Below are positions 47,149 through 58,910 of a stretch of DNA of 64,000 bases, piece by piece. The notes beneath the pieces were generated by a model. It did not search any database. It worked only from the letters and a program-made list of their open reading frames with translations, and was not told the origin of the DNA. Made by a program: the position numbers and the translations under genes. Within the stretch, counting starts at the first letter, position 1. Every line of letters begins with the position of its first letter. Source of the stretch: Emmonsiellopsis sp. PD_33 (Eukaryota; Ascomycota; Eurotiomycetes; Onygenales; Ajellomycetaceae); assembly GCA_032988165.1 (NCBI GenBank), contig JANTQF010000019.1, forward strand, positions 124,001 to 188,000. The letters run 5' to 3'.

Positions 47149-50100
47149 ACTCACACAGCCCTACTTCCTGCCTAAAATGAAAAAAAAAAAAAATTTTTTA
47201 TAATTTCAAAATCCTTATTCATTTTTCATACATATAGTTAGATTTTTAGGGAATAGCTCTTACAGCCTCATAGTCTAAAAATATGAGACTCTATTTTTTA
47301 GCTTCCCCTTCCTAACTCATATAACTTCTACTAACCATTTGAAAAGAACACCACACCCATACAAAGAAAATTACAGGAACAAAATAATGATAAAAATGAT
47401 TAGGTTCAGTAGAAAGCATATATTTACACATTTATTTTCTGCCCTATATAATTATACTGTTATATAACTCTATTAGTTCAAATCACTATAACAAATAGTT
47501 CTGAAAAACTAACTTTACTTAACTCTTAGATATTTTCTTAAGCTTCATCAGCTTGATCTAGTACATCTACCAACACTTCTGAAGATTCATCCTCTATTAA
47601 TTCTATAAATAAACTGATATAGATAGTTAAATCCCTCTCTGAATCCTATTTTCTGTAATTCAACCCATGTGCAAATTAATCACATTTTTCTTTTTGTTTT
47701 TTCCAGCCTTCTCTCTAGCACTGATGGCATCTGAGGATCATGCAGCCTGCTATTATTTCATTACTTATCAGTTCACATGGGTGCCTTATAGCTTCTAAGG
47801 CCTCTCATTCCTTTCATATGATAGTCAAAAGTTCCAAGTAAGTGATATCATCTAGTTCATACACATTAATGATTTCTCTGACTTCCAAGGGCTTCTCAAT
47901 CATGATGTCCTTTTTCTTTAGTGCAGATAAAATCACTGTAAATAACTATAATCCCTTAGGATTATCCATTTCAGCCTCTATCAGTTACAAGTCATTGATG
48001 AGATATCATAGGACTTGGCTCCCTAATTCCTTAAGTACATACATGCCAAGTAGGTGAGCTTTTATTACTCAATACAGTCTAAACTACTTTAGCTGAAATT
48101 TTTTAGGTCTCTTATTTCAGATGAGGACCTATTATCCTTTCTTGATGCTACTCTTTATTACAAGAGAATCTCTAATCCTTTTTGAATGGATTGCACAATT
48201 AAGTAGCAACTCATTTGCCTGAGCCCATATATTTATAATGACTTTTATCCTTAGCTTAGCATCATCTATTATCAGATCCTCCCCCACCAAATCAGACACA
48301 TCCTTCAGGATGCAAGGTTGTAGGCCATATAAAAAATAAAATAGTGAGCACTTTATGACTGAGTATTGATAAACTTATATTGTAAAAAGCATTTATAAAA
48401 GATACTCATCCTATAACCTTATTAATTTTCCCATGAGATATTTCATCAGCATCTGACCCAGAATCCTATTTAGTCTCTCTACCTTTCTATTAGTATGTAG
48501 GTGATAAGGCATTATCATACAGTGCTTTATCTATAGTTATATCATAAAGTGCCTGACACCCCCTCCCACTAGATTCATTCTATTATTCATGAATCATCAG
48601 GATCTCTCATAGCATACTATAGTTCATATAAATGTCTTCATATAAAAATCAGACATCTATCTCCTCCTTCACATCAGAAACAGCTTTTACTAGAGATCAG
48701 CTAGTCATGTAGTTAATGGTTATGATAATTCAGTAGTTCCCATTCAGCATGCAAGAAAGAATACTAATAAGATCAATCCTCTAATATTTAAAAGGCTAAA
48801 TTATATTACTAACCTGATGCTGTACTTTCTTACACTCTAGCCCTAGCTTAGAGCCTCATGTCACCTGACAGTTCAGATATTACTTCATAAAATCCTGAAC
48901 ATTATTTTTCATGCCTAGCTAGTAGGCATGCATTTGCAAGATACCTAGCAGGCTGAAACTCCTAAGATGTCTAAACTTGCAGTATAATTAAGCAACTAAA
49001 TCTCAGCAGAATAGAGGCTTAAAATAGGGAGTCTTAGTATAACTAAGATTATAATATAGTATAATATCATCCTTTAATTTTCCCAGCTTCATGAGACCAC
49101 ATATTTTCTCAATGACACATACAAGCTTCAGATCCTTTAGTTTTTCATTTACATTAAGTCTTTTGAGTATAGTTTCATATCATTCTATTTCATCTAAATC
49201 CTCAATGGCATTCAGAACAATCTCTCCTTATATAAGATTTATAGGACCCTCTCCCATAAAGTCAGATCTACAACTAATGATATCAGAAATAATCACTTCT
49301 ATTCTCTTATAATATTTGAGAAGGATGTTATATTCTTAAAACTCAGATACTCATTATGCAAGACACTTCAATGAATATTTTATAATATAAAGATACATAA
49401 GACTCTCATGATCTATAATCACTATTATCTATTAATTATTTTCAATATATCAGTACTATATACATAGTATGTGTTATATCACAAGAAGTTCTTTCTTATG
49501 TACCAGATAATTCAGTTCAGCATCCAAGAGCTTTCATCTATCATACACAACTAGGTGGAGTTTCCCATCCAGGCCTTCTTGCAACAGGACACACCCAATC
49601 ACCCACTTGAAAGCATTGATCTCAATTGTGAAAGCTTTTATCCAGTCTGACTGTATGAGAACAGACAAGGTTGTCATACATTCACACAGTCTAATGAAGG
49701 CTTTCTCACATGATGTATTTTAGACTATCAATTAAAATTTCTTCTTATATAATAGCTCATCCATTTCCTTTAATAGATCTAATAGAGGGGCTGTCAGAGC
49801 AGTGAACCCCTTCACAAAGTAATAATAATATAATGTAAGGCCTAAGAACTACCTAATATGATGAACATTTCATGGTCTTAGTCAATTCAAAATTGCTTTG
49901 ATTTTCTCAGGTAAGAATCTGATCTTCCCTCTCCTAATAATGTAGCCCATAAACTTCATTTCCTGCATCCTAAATTAACACTTTGAGGGTTTCATATAGA
50001 GCTCATGTGCCTTCAGTGTTGAGAGAACATACTCAACATGTTTAAGATGCTTTTCATATAAGTTGAAAAAGATCAGAATATCATCTAAATATATCAGACA

Positions 50101-53100
50101 TCAACAGCTATTTCCTTCTTACAGGACAGTATTCATCATTATCTGAAATGTGGCAGGCATGTTTGTGAGACCTATTAGTAGTACAATCCACTTAAATTTA
50201 TCTCATTGAGTATTAAAGGTAGTCTTCAGAATAGATATCTTTCCCACACAAACTTAGTAGAAGTCAGATAAAAGGTCAATCTTCATGAGATATTTTGTAT
50301 CACCTACAGTGTTAAGCTGCTATTAAATTTGCAGGAGGGGATAGCTGTTCTTTTTCATAACTGAATTGAGCATCTAATAGTTAATATATATGCACCATTC
50401 ATCATAGAGTTTCTTCACAAAAAGCACTAGAAACCCCCACAGACTTGAGGAGGATTATATGAGGCCCTATTTCAGTAGTTCTTCAATCTGCCATTACTAT
50501 TCCTTCAAATATACCTGCTGCCCTGCAAGAGAGGATACACATTAATATTAATCAATTGCAAGTCCTTAGTGTTAATCTCATGAATGAATTCTCATTCAGG
50601 TAGTAACTTCAGCAGCAAGATAGTTCAGAAGATATTACTATATTTAAATAGTAGGGCTTTCATACATTTCTCCTCTCTAGAATTAATTGGTACAGGCAGT
50701 TTCTCAGGTTTATTCTTTTACTGCACAACATACAACATCATCTTCACATAGCCCTTACAGCCCATTCAATGTATCTAATAGGACATCATGAGATTAAGAT
50801 CTTCAACCTGAGGAGCACCAAACATACATCACATATCATGAGGAAGAATTTCATGAACTTTTTTCTTTCTGTTAGTTAGCCTCATACAGCACATCACTCA
50901 ATTAATGTTCAGATTAAATCATTTGAATTAATCCAATCCTAAGATGAGATTATATTTAATATTAGCAAGCTTACACACCCAGATCCAATAGGACCATCCT
51001 CCAAAGTGTAGGGGAAATTTAATTCAGGCAGGCAAGAGGATTCATTTTTTGTCCAGAAGTTTTACCCACTTGGGGTCCTCCACATGCAAGGCCTCTAGTA
51101 ATTAGCATGAGATATGATCTCTAATATAGACTATAGAAGCACTCATATCAGCTAGTGCTCAGACAAGCACTATACAGTCAGTTTCAATAAGACCTAAATA
51201 TATTAGTAATCCCCCTTTAACTACATTTAAGTGTTCCCCTAACTCATCAATTTTCTTCTTTAATTTCATTGATTATCATCTCACATTCATAGGATCCAGT
51301 AGATCATGCAGGTCCTTCAGTTCAGAAACCTGCAAGGCTTTTCACAATCAATTAGTAAGTGCCCCAGAACTTACTGATCCTACAAGTTTTTTACTTCCTT
51401 ATTCTTAGAATTTATGAGGCAAGTCTGAACACTATAGTTCAGACAACCACAATGAAAATAGGCTTTATACCTCTTACATCATGATTTCCAGACTTAGCTG
51501 TTCTTCTTTGAAGGATTTAGAGCTTCAACAATTACATTAAGATCAATATCCATGGCATCAGAATCATGTAGCACTACCACAGAAGCATGTATGTTCCTGA
51601 AAGTGTAATTTACTGAATTTAAGTACTTCAGGGCAATTTCCCAATAAAAAAGAATATCATAGGCTTTCTGAATAATCTTCAGGTGAACATCCAAATAATT
51701 CCATTCACTTTTCATGACATCAGACACAAACATGATAAAGAAATCTAGTAGGTTCTGAGGCAGAAATTATAGAATTACCTTGTTATATAACCTATTAAAA
51801 TCAGCATAGTATAACATTAGGTTCTTGATTTGGCAAAGATCTATAAATCATTTATTACACTTCACATCAGCATTTAGTTCTTCAAAGTTTCTAATGACCC
51901 AGTGTGCAAAATCCTCCCACATCTTAGAGAGGGAGTAATTAAGTGAATCATCTAAATAGAGTTTCTCAAGACTCTTTCAAAGGTTTTTAGCACTCCCACA
52001 AAGTAAGTTAGTGCCCCTAAAGGCCTTCTGACAACTCATAGAGTTCTTTCCTGTAAGCTCTCATTCATTCTAAAAGTGAGCTTCCATCTTGGCAACCCAT
52101 CACACAGCTGTGTCATTCTTATACAGCTCATCATACATCAGGGGTTTTACCATCTCAGACATTTTGATATACTCTGAAATAGGTAGTTCATTTTCCCAAT
52201 CATCATCCCTTTACTCAGCCATTCACCCTAATAGTAGATTATGTTCAGTTAGAGTGCTAATGTCTAGTATAAGAATGGTCAGTCCATTAGTGGTTCATAC
52301 AAACAAAAAGGGACTGTTGGATCATTTTCTTACCTAATATTAGAGATTGAAGATCTAGTCATGCAGGATCAATTCTAAGTTCATTTAATTTCAGTGTGTA
52401 TTGATAAGTTCCTCCTTAAGAGTATTATTTTAGATTCAGATGTTATGCAGATCATCTACTAACTTCATGATGAATTCCTTATTCATCTAAATGAATTATA
52501 TATTCTCATGATAGACAGCATCTCTCATCTGCTCAGTTACAACCTCACAATCACACAAGATGACTTAAAGAATGCTATTCTGAGCTTTTAGGACTTCATC
52601 AGCAGGGATCAGATGAAGCATCCATTGGATGACATCCTACAGTTCAGGTAATAATTAGCAGACATCACTAGAACTCTAGTCATAGGCTCCAATGGAGGTA
52701 TCCTGCAGTTTAGAATTCATTATTGTATCACAAGAGGTTTTCAGCTCATAGAAAGGTAAGAAAGATTCTTGTAGGAAGAGTTTGAGGATGTTATTTTTAT
52801 CTCTCATTCTAGTAGACATTTCTGAGACTTTTATATTCATATGATAGAGGGTATAGCCTTCTTCAGAATCACTGACTACCCCTTTCTCATCTCAGGAAAT
52901 CACCAAGGTTGCTGTTACTTATACATAACCATATTATTTATTTAGGGTTAGATTGTATGACCTTGCATCCAGCTACATAGCATCCACATTCTGTCTTGCA
53001 AGGGTGTTTTCTAGCAAATCTCAGGTGATTTTGTAGGACTATCTGACATGACACAATGAGCTATTTTATTGGTGGAAAGCCACATTGCTCAGCTATATGA

Positions 53101-53128
53101 ACAGCCAGCATTTAGACATGCTACCAGA

Positions 53129-53302
53129 TGTGATTCTAAAGGTGTCTAATTGTGTGAAAACTATGGAAAAGATCATGTGATTATATACAATGAGATAGGC
53201 AAAGCCATAGTACAAAAAGAGGTGTAGTACATAATAGTGCCAGGTGGTGCAATAGGGCTACATATAATCATGTGAACTGGTCACATGATCCTGAAAACCA
53301 CA
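53129..53302 (-). repeat. LTR3 of the Gypsy array (174 bp)
   Basis: Begins TGTGATTCT and ends AACCACA, followed by AGTA, as found just left of LTR1. Adjacent inside the element (left side) is the candidate primer-binding site. Confidence 0.88.
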
Positions 53303-55158
53303 AGTATACCTACATCTTACTGATTTCAGGTGGGGGAATTATAGAATCAGAGTAGTAGTAGGTAAGAATAAAATTAATAGCCTTATAAACCTATTTAAAT
53401 GTTAGTGAGTAGTTTATATAATTCATTTAATTAATTTACTCTATAATTACCCCTTCTTGAGCATCTGTGAGCTTCTTATTCATGAGAATATTAGTAGTTC
53501 ATGGTTAATGGCCATTAATCCTTCTCATGAGTTATCTGTAAGGGACATCATATTCTTGTGCTAAAGATAATATTTTAACAGTTGGATTGCATTGATATGT
53601 GATTAAGGCCTGCTAAACATAATTCTTGATGATTTCTTGATTATCTAGTATTATGGTAGTTGGATATTGATAATTTGAGAAAAAATGCATTGAAAATTGA
53701 TGTTTTTATTATATCAGTGTTTTTACCATTTTAGTGTAGCATACCTAGAAGAGGTGCAGTGCAAGGAGCTGCATGCTGAAAGGTACTGCAGGCTGCCAAG
53801 AACATAGTAGGCTTAGCAGTATAAATATAATTAATATTCTTAATAGATGATGGAGGTGGACAGACAGACTAGATCTGAAATCAGGTGAAATGAGATAGAA
53901 GTCACTTAGCTAAAATTAGTTGCCAGTTAGTTAATGGAAGCCACATCAGTATAGTGGTCTATAGTGATAAATATCTGTAATGCAAAATTTCATGTTTTAC
54001 ACTTGAAATTCTTATTACCACATATGCACACATACCAGTTAAAATCAGTAAGAAGATTATTAAGTTCTGATGTAATATTTTTTTTTTTAGAATTTAAAAG
54101 TTTAATAAAAAAATCAACACTCCCTCCTATCAAATCAATCTAAGCAATCAGAGAACTTATACTTTATCATCATCTTCTGAAGTTTCTACACCAGCTGCAT
54201 ATCATAAGGCTGAATTATTACACACTTAGTATAAATAATAAGGTAGTTTGCCACTAATTGTTTTCATATCAGTATGTTAAATAACTAATAAGAGTATTTA
54301 AATAGATAATATACTTTTAAGTTCAGAAATTAGAGCTATCTCTACTACTTCCTACAGTACTTTCAGTGTAGAAGCTTAAATGTAGATGTCCTTTTCTTCT
54401 TTTCTATTAACTATAATCTTATATATAAGTTAATAGAATGAAGTATAGTATATTAAGAGTTCTGTAGATTTCTAGTATCTTCAGATCTCTCATATTATAA
54501 TAGCTAGAAGTTATTAATATTAATATATCAATCTTTATATTAATATTATAATTAACTTACTATTAGGATATCAACAGTGAGATTTCTTTACTTGTTCAGT
54601 TCTTAGTGTTGATAGTTGCTTGCTTCCAGTCAATTTTCTTGCTACCTTACCAGTAAGATTCTTTATGAGTATCTTTTCTTTAATGATACATCTAGCTGTT
54701 TGTTTTATCCTCATCATCTTTTGCAATTAGTATATAAACTGACATTCAACTAGAAACTAATAGTTATACTTACTTTGCAGAAAGGAGCAGCAGGGGCACA
54801 TCAAGTAAGGCATAAAGAAAGGGAGAATAAAAGAAGAATATAAGACAGATAAAGGTAGAAAATAAAAGGAAGTAGGAAAAGAAAATATATTTAAGATAAT
54901 AAACTCCCAGTTAACTATATCACTTAATGTGTTATTCAATAAAAACATACTAATAAAAATAATAAATAAGTTCTTCTTTTTGATCCTTTTTGCTTCTATC
55001 TATTCTATTTTGTCTCTTTATACTAATTATTCTTATAATCAGTAATTATTACTCTTATTTCTATAGATCTTTCTGCCTCTGCCTCCCTGCCTATCTCTAC
55101 CTTCACACATTTATCTCCATATGTCCACCTCTACACATCTACCTCTCTAACTGAAAAA
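53303..55158. other. AT-rich, CpG-free region with the second terminal repeat
   Basis: No gene. Holds the decayed inverted copy of the boundary repeat (53695-53812). A minus-strand purine block GGAGGGAG followed by TGTTGATT (around 54105-54125) resembles the polypurine tract and LTR start of a retroelement, but I cannot find its partner. Confidence 0.5.
53695..53812. repeat. Decayed inverted copy of the boundary repeat
   Basis: Plus-strand text matches the minus strand of 37297-37418 (ATCAGTGTTTTTACC, ACCTAGAAGAGGTGCAG, GGCTGCCAAGAAC). All CpGs of the left copy are lost here (for example GGCCGCC against GGCTGCC), and there is a small insertion. Together the two copies enclose the Gypsy array. 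Confidence 0.65.
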
Positions 55159-55786
55159 ATGGGTCACCATGGCCCTAAGCCTGGAACTACTACTAGTAGT
55201 CAAAAGAAACCTGAAGAGTACTCAACAAACCTATTCTCACAAAAGAATCATGCATGGCTTGCCAAGCTCTCTACTGATGAGCTTGCCCTTAATCAAGCAA
55301 AAAATGCTAACTAAGCTGCTGAGAATTATCACCTTCAAAAGCTCCATACTACAGTAAAATATAAGGAGGCAAATGAGGATGTTCACAAGAAACTTAAGGC
55401 TACAAAGAGAGCTAAGATTAAAAGGAAATAGTAAGTAATAACTTATTTAATTTCATACTAACTCATCATATATTAATTTAATTATTATAGAGTAAGAACT
55501 GGCATTACTATAGCAGTACTTAAAGAAAATCAGGTAACTACTCTCAATGAAATGTAAGTTATATAAAACTTTTATTTATTTTCTATGGCTGTTTCTAATA
55601 TTCTGACTATCTAGGATTACTATATGGAAATATATAACCTAGTCAAAGGACACCATGCAGGAGGCAAAGTGGCACCTTAAGGATAAAAAAGAGTTTGGGA
55701 GTGATAAAATACCTATAGATGAGCAAGCAGAAAAGGCCTATACAGATAGAATAAAGAAGATAGTAAATAGAACTAATTTTAATTAG
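55159..55786 (+). pseudogene. Relic of a spliced lysine-rich gene, unknown function
   Basis: ATG at 55159 (MGHHGPKPGTTTSSQKKPEE...). Three exons, 55159-55430, 55491-55553 and 55615-55786, are separated by GT-AG introns of 60 and 61 nt, the first with a perfect TACTAAC branch box (55456-55462). One frame runs through all exons to TAG 55784-55786, broken by three stops, each explained by one C-to-T change in a Gln codon. The protein would be about 168 aa, Lys/Glu/Gln-rich and helical, with no domain I know. It lies 0.6 kb upstream of a transposase relic in the same direction, so it may be an accessory gene of the same element. Confidence 0.55.
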
Positions 55787-56370
55787 CTAATTTATACCTA
55801 GTAAATATAGGAATGATTAAAAATTAAAAAGCATGTGAAAAATAAAATTCAGTTGCTGAAGTATAGTACTATTTAAATCCATCACATGTTTAGGCCTGAG
55901 CTCTCAATGTTAAAGGTTATAGTAGTTAGTGAGAGTAGAAAGCTGCTAGTAGTTTAGAACTAGATAGTTACAGAGAGGGTAATGAAAGAGGATAAGGTCT
56001 TTAAGGTCTATAAATGTATAATAAAGGTTCTGAAGGGGGGGGTCACAGTAAAAGAGTTTAACTAGATGAACTAGTAGCTAGATGAGTTTCTAGTATTTCT
56101 TCCTGATAATTAAATACATTCAGTGTGAAATTATTGCAATCTTTATATTAATCATTAATTCATGAGAGCACTAATTATGTCTTTACTGTGTGGCAGCTTG
56201 ACAGCTACAGCATAAGCATAATTAGCATGTAAAATAGAATACATAATAGTTTCCTTGGCAACTATTATTTATTTATCATTTATTTTTAATCTTTTCCTAA
56301 CTACAAGGTTTTTTTTTCTACTTTCTTTCTTTCTTTTTTTACATCCCTGGCCTCATATATCTCTTTTATC
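55787..56370. other. AT-rich spacer between two relics
   Basis: Stop-rich, no gene supported. Short protein-like stretches near 55880-56110 on the plus strand suggest decayed coding DNA, but they share no single frame. Confidence 0.45.
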
Positions 56371-57451
56371 ATGTCTTTCCCTGGTGAATTTATTTTAAAT
56401 CTCTACCAAGATCTAATCCATGATCTCATTGAATAAGGCCTAACCCAATGAAATATTCTTTAATACCTAAAGGATGAAAAATACCTCACTGTTAGTCATA
56501 CTACTCTAACTGAGTCATTAAAATACTGAAACATTTCCAAGTATTAAAAACTAGAGGATAATGATGAAGTATAGAGTATCATTTAGAACTTATTCTTCAG
56601 GGGTTTACAGAATGATGAAATGCTATGAATCCTTAGTGACAAAGAATATAAACTCAGCCAACATGAATTATATTAAATTTGAAAACATATTGGGCTTCCA
56701 CAGCAACAGAATGACTATGATACAGAGGAAATACAGCAGGAACTACTAGAGACTATTCAGAAAGAGCTTGATGATGATTTTATTCAAGTATTTAAATGTA
56801 GATATCTTTATATATATTTTCAATAGAAAAGCTATGCTATCTCTCAGTAAGAAACCTTAAATGAAGTGATATGATAATTGCAATAAAAGCTAATATAAGA
56901 ATTTAATTATAAGAATCATCTATTCAATATAATTCATCAGCTTGATCCTAATAGGATTAACTGCTAACTTAATGACCTTCAATGCCATCATAGAATATAT
57001 ATCATTTCAGGTCCAAATTATCTGTGGTTTGTTGATGGGTATTGCAAGTTTAATCACTGAGGAATTAAGATTTATACAGCTATCAATACATATTCTCAAT
57101 ATATTGTTTGAATATATGTTGGGATCAGCTGCTAAACTGCTGTCTCTATTCTCTAATAATATCTTAATACTCTTGAGACAAACCAGGTTTTCCCACAGGT
57201 TATTTACTTGGATTAGGGTATTGAAACTCCCATGATGACTGCAGCCCAGTTTAAATTGTACCAGCAAATTAACTCTGATATATCATTTGATTAATGCTAT
57301 TAATATGGAACTAGCACTGCTAATCAACATATTGAGGCTTGATGGAGCTAGCTTGCAAAGGAATTCATAAATCCTTAGAGAGTAAGTTAATCATTATATT
57401 TATTATATCATCTTAATATCAAGACTAACATCTAATTCTTTCATCTTCTAG
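56371..57451 (+). pseudogene. Relic of an integrase-like (rve-fold) DDE transposase
   Basis: From ATG 56371 one plus-strand frame runs to about 56787 with many transition-type stops. Its text matches the N-terminal helix-turn-helix part of the fungal integrase-core-domain protein family (ILNLYQDLIHDLI; LTVSHTTLTESLK). After a short gap or intron near 56788-56826 a second frame runs to 57381 and includes PNYLWFVDGYCKFNH, a typical catalytic-core start. Candidate catalytic residues are Asp at 57034-57036, Asp at 57211-57213 (LD-stop-GIETP) and Glu at 57334-57336 (HIEA), a D-59-D-41-E spacing. An intron with GTAAGT, a CTAAC box and CTAG lies at 57382-57451. Stops are TGA, TAA and TAG at places where Arg, Gln or Trp is expected. 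Inactive. Confidence 0.7.
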
Positions 57452-58137
57452 TCTTATTTTTAAAGACTCAGCCACTGAAATCATTACCAGCAAGATATAC
57501 TTTCTGATCACATTGCCTTTCTTACAGTTTATATGCTAATTATGCAAGATGGGGTTCTAAAATATGTTAGTGTTTAAAACAACCATTACATTCATTCAAA
57601 ATACTAGTAATCATATAGTATTTATGGATGTCCCTGGGTGCTTTATAATCATCTAAAAAATGCTAAATAGTATGATTTAACATCTAATTCAAGGGTCCTA
57701 AAAGACTTACAGGATCAGTATTCTAGGTGAGGTAAGTAGAGTACTTCTTTATACTGTGTTTTAGAGAGAGTTATACTAATATATAGTAGATATTGATGAG
57801 TATCTTCCTGCTGAGATAAAAAAATGATGTAGGGATTATATTCATGAGAAGAGATACCTAATAGAAAGAATAATCATAACTGATGCTCTACTAGATGGTC
57901 ATCAAATGCATACTATTATATATATAGACCTTTATGTAGCCATCTAATAGCATATTAATTCTAGACTTACACCAATCCTGAGGAAATCTTCTAAACTAAC
58001 TGGTGCATGAGACTAGCAATCAGATCTGAAGAATATAGACTTTACTGCTATTCTAAAGATGACACTATCTTCTGAGGTAGAGAAATAGACAATGTGGTTT
58101 TCTATCATATATTCTATTATTATAATAGTTTACTAAA
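57452..58137. other. AT-rich region, probable 3' part of the transposase relic
   Basis: Short coding-like plus-strand stretches follow the 57382-57451 intron, but stops and loss of frame prevent a model. No other feature seen. Confidence 0.4.
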
Positions 58138-58152
58138 TTTAATTTCTTTCAT

Positions 58153-58910
58153 GAAGCTCTACATGAGCAGATAAAGGTAGTTTGCAGACCCTTCCCTATC
58201 TTTTTGATTTAATTCCTTTTATGAAGCTTTAAGTCCCTGCCTATCTTTTTGATTTAATTTCTTTCATGAAGCTCCAAATCCCTGCCTGTCTTTTTGATTT
58301 AATTCCTTTCACAAAGCTCTCTATATTCATCAATTCAATTTCTTTTATAAATGTTTGTTGATTTAATTCCTTTCATGAAGCTCCCTATGTTCATCAATTT
58401 GATTCCTTTTGTGAAGCTCCCTATATTTATCAATTTGATTCCTTTTGTGAAGCTCTCTATGTTCATCAATTTGATTCCTTTCATGAATGTTTATTGATTT
58501 AATTCCTTTCATGAAGCTCCCTATATTTATCAATTTAATTCCTTTTGTGAAGCTCTTTATGTTCATTAATTTGATTTCTTTTGTGAAGCTTCCTATGTTC
58601 ATCAATTTAATTCCTTTTGTGAAGCTCCCTATATTCATTGATTCAATTCCTTTTGCAAAGCTCTCTATCTTTATTAATTCAATTCCTTTTGTGAAGCTCT
58701 CTATATTCATTAATTCAATTCCTTTTGTGAAGCTTCCTATATTCATTAATTTGATTTCTTTCACAAAGCTCTCTATATTTATTAATTTAATTCCTTTTGC
58801 AAAGCTCCCTATCTTCATCAATTTAATTTCTTTTGCAAAGCTCTCTATATTCATCAATTCAATTCCTTTCATGAAGCTTCCTATATTCATTAATTTAATT
58901 CCTTTTAATT
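58153..58910. repeat. 36-bp minisatellite with 45-bp and 28-bp variant units
   Basis: The GAAGCT (or AAAGCT) mark recurs at exactly 36-nt steps from 58513 to 58873 (11 units) and at 58377, 58413 and 58449. Two 64-nt intervals equal one 36-bp unit plus a 28-bp short unit. The left edge has older 45-bp units (58223, 58268, 58313). Because 36 is a multiple of 3, long frames stay open on both strands (minus 12-residue period like NIGSFTKGIKLM, plus FINLIPFVKLPI). I regard these frames as by-products. Confidence 0.92.

Larger units (their letters stand above)
46227..53302 (-). mobile_element. Ty3/Gypsy-type LTR retroelement relic, copy B
   Basis: Bounded by LTR2 (shared with copy A, 46227-46400) and LTR3 (53129-53302). 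Same organisation and near-equal internal length as copy A once the MITE is removed. The reverse transcriptase core YLDDILI is at 50071-50091. The purine tract beside LTR2 is further decayed (AGTGAGGAAAGA). Differences from copy A are overwhelmingly C/T and G/A. Copy B generally carries more TpA where copy A keeps CpA or TpG, so it looks the more heavily mutated of the two. Non-functional. Confidence 0.85.
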
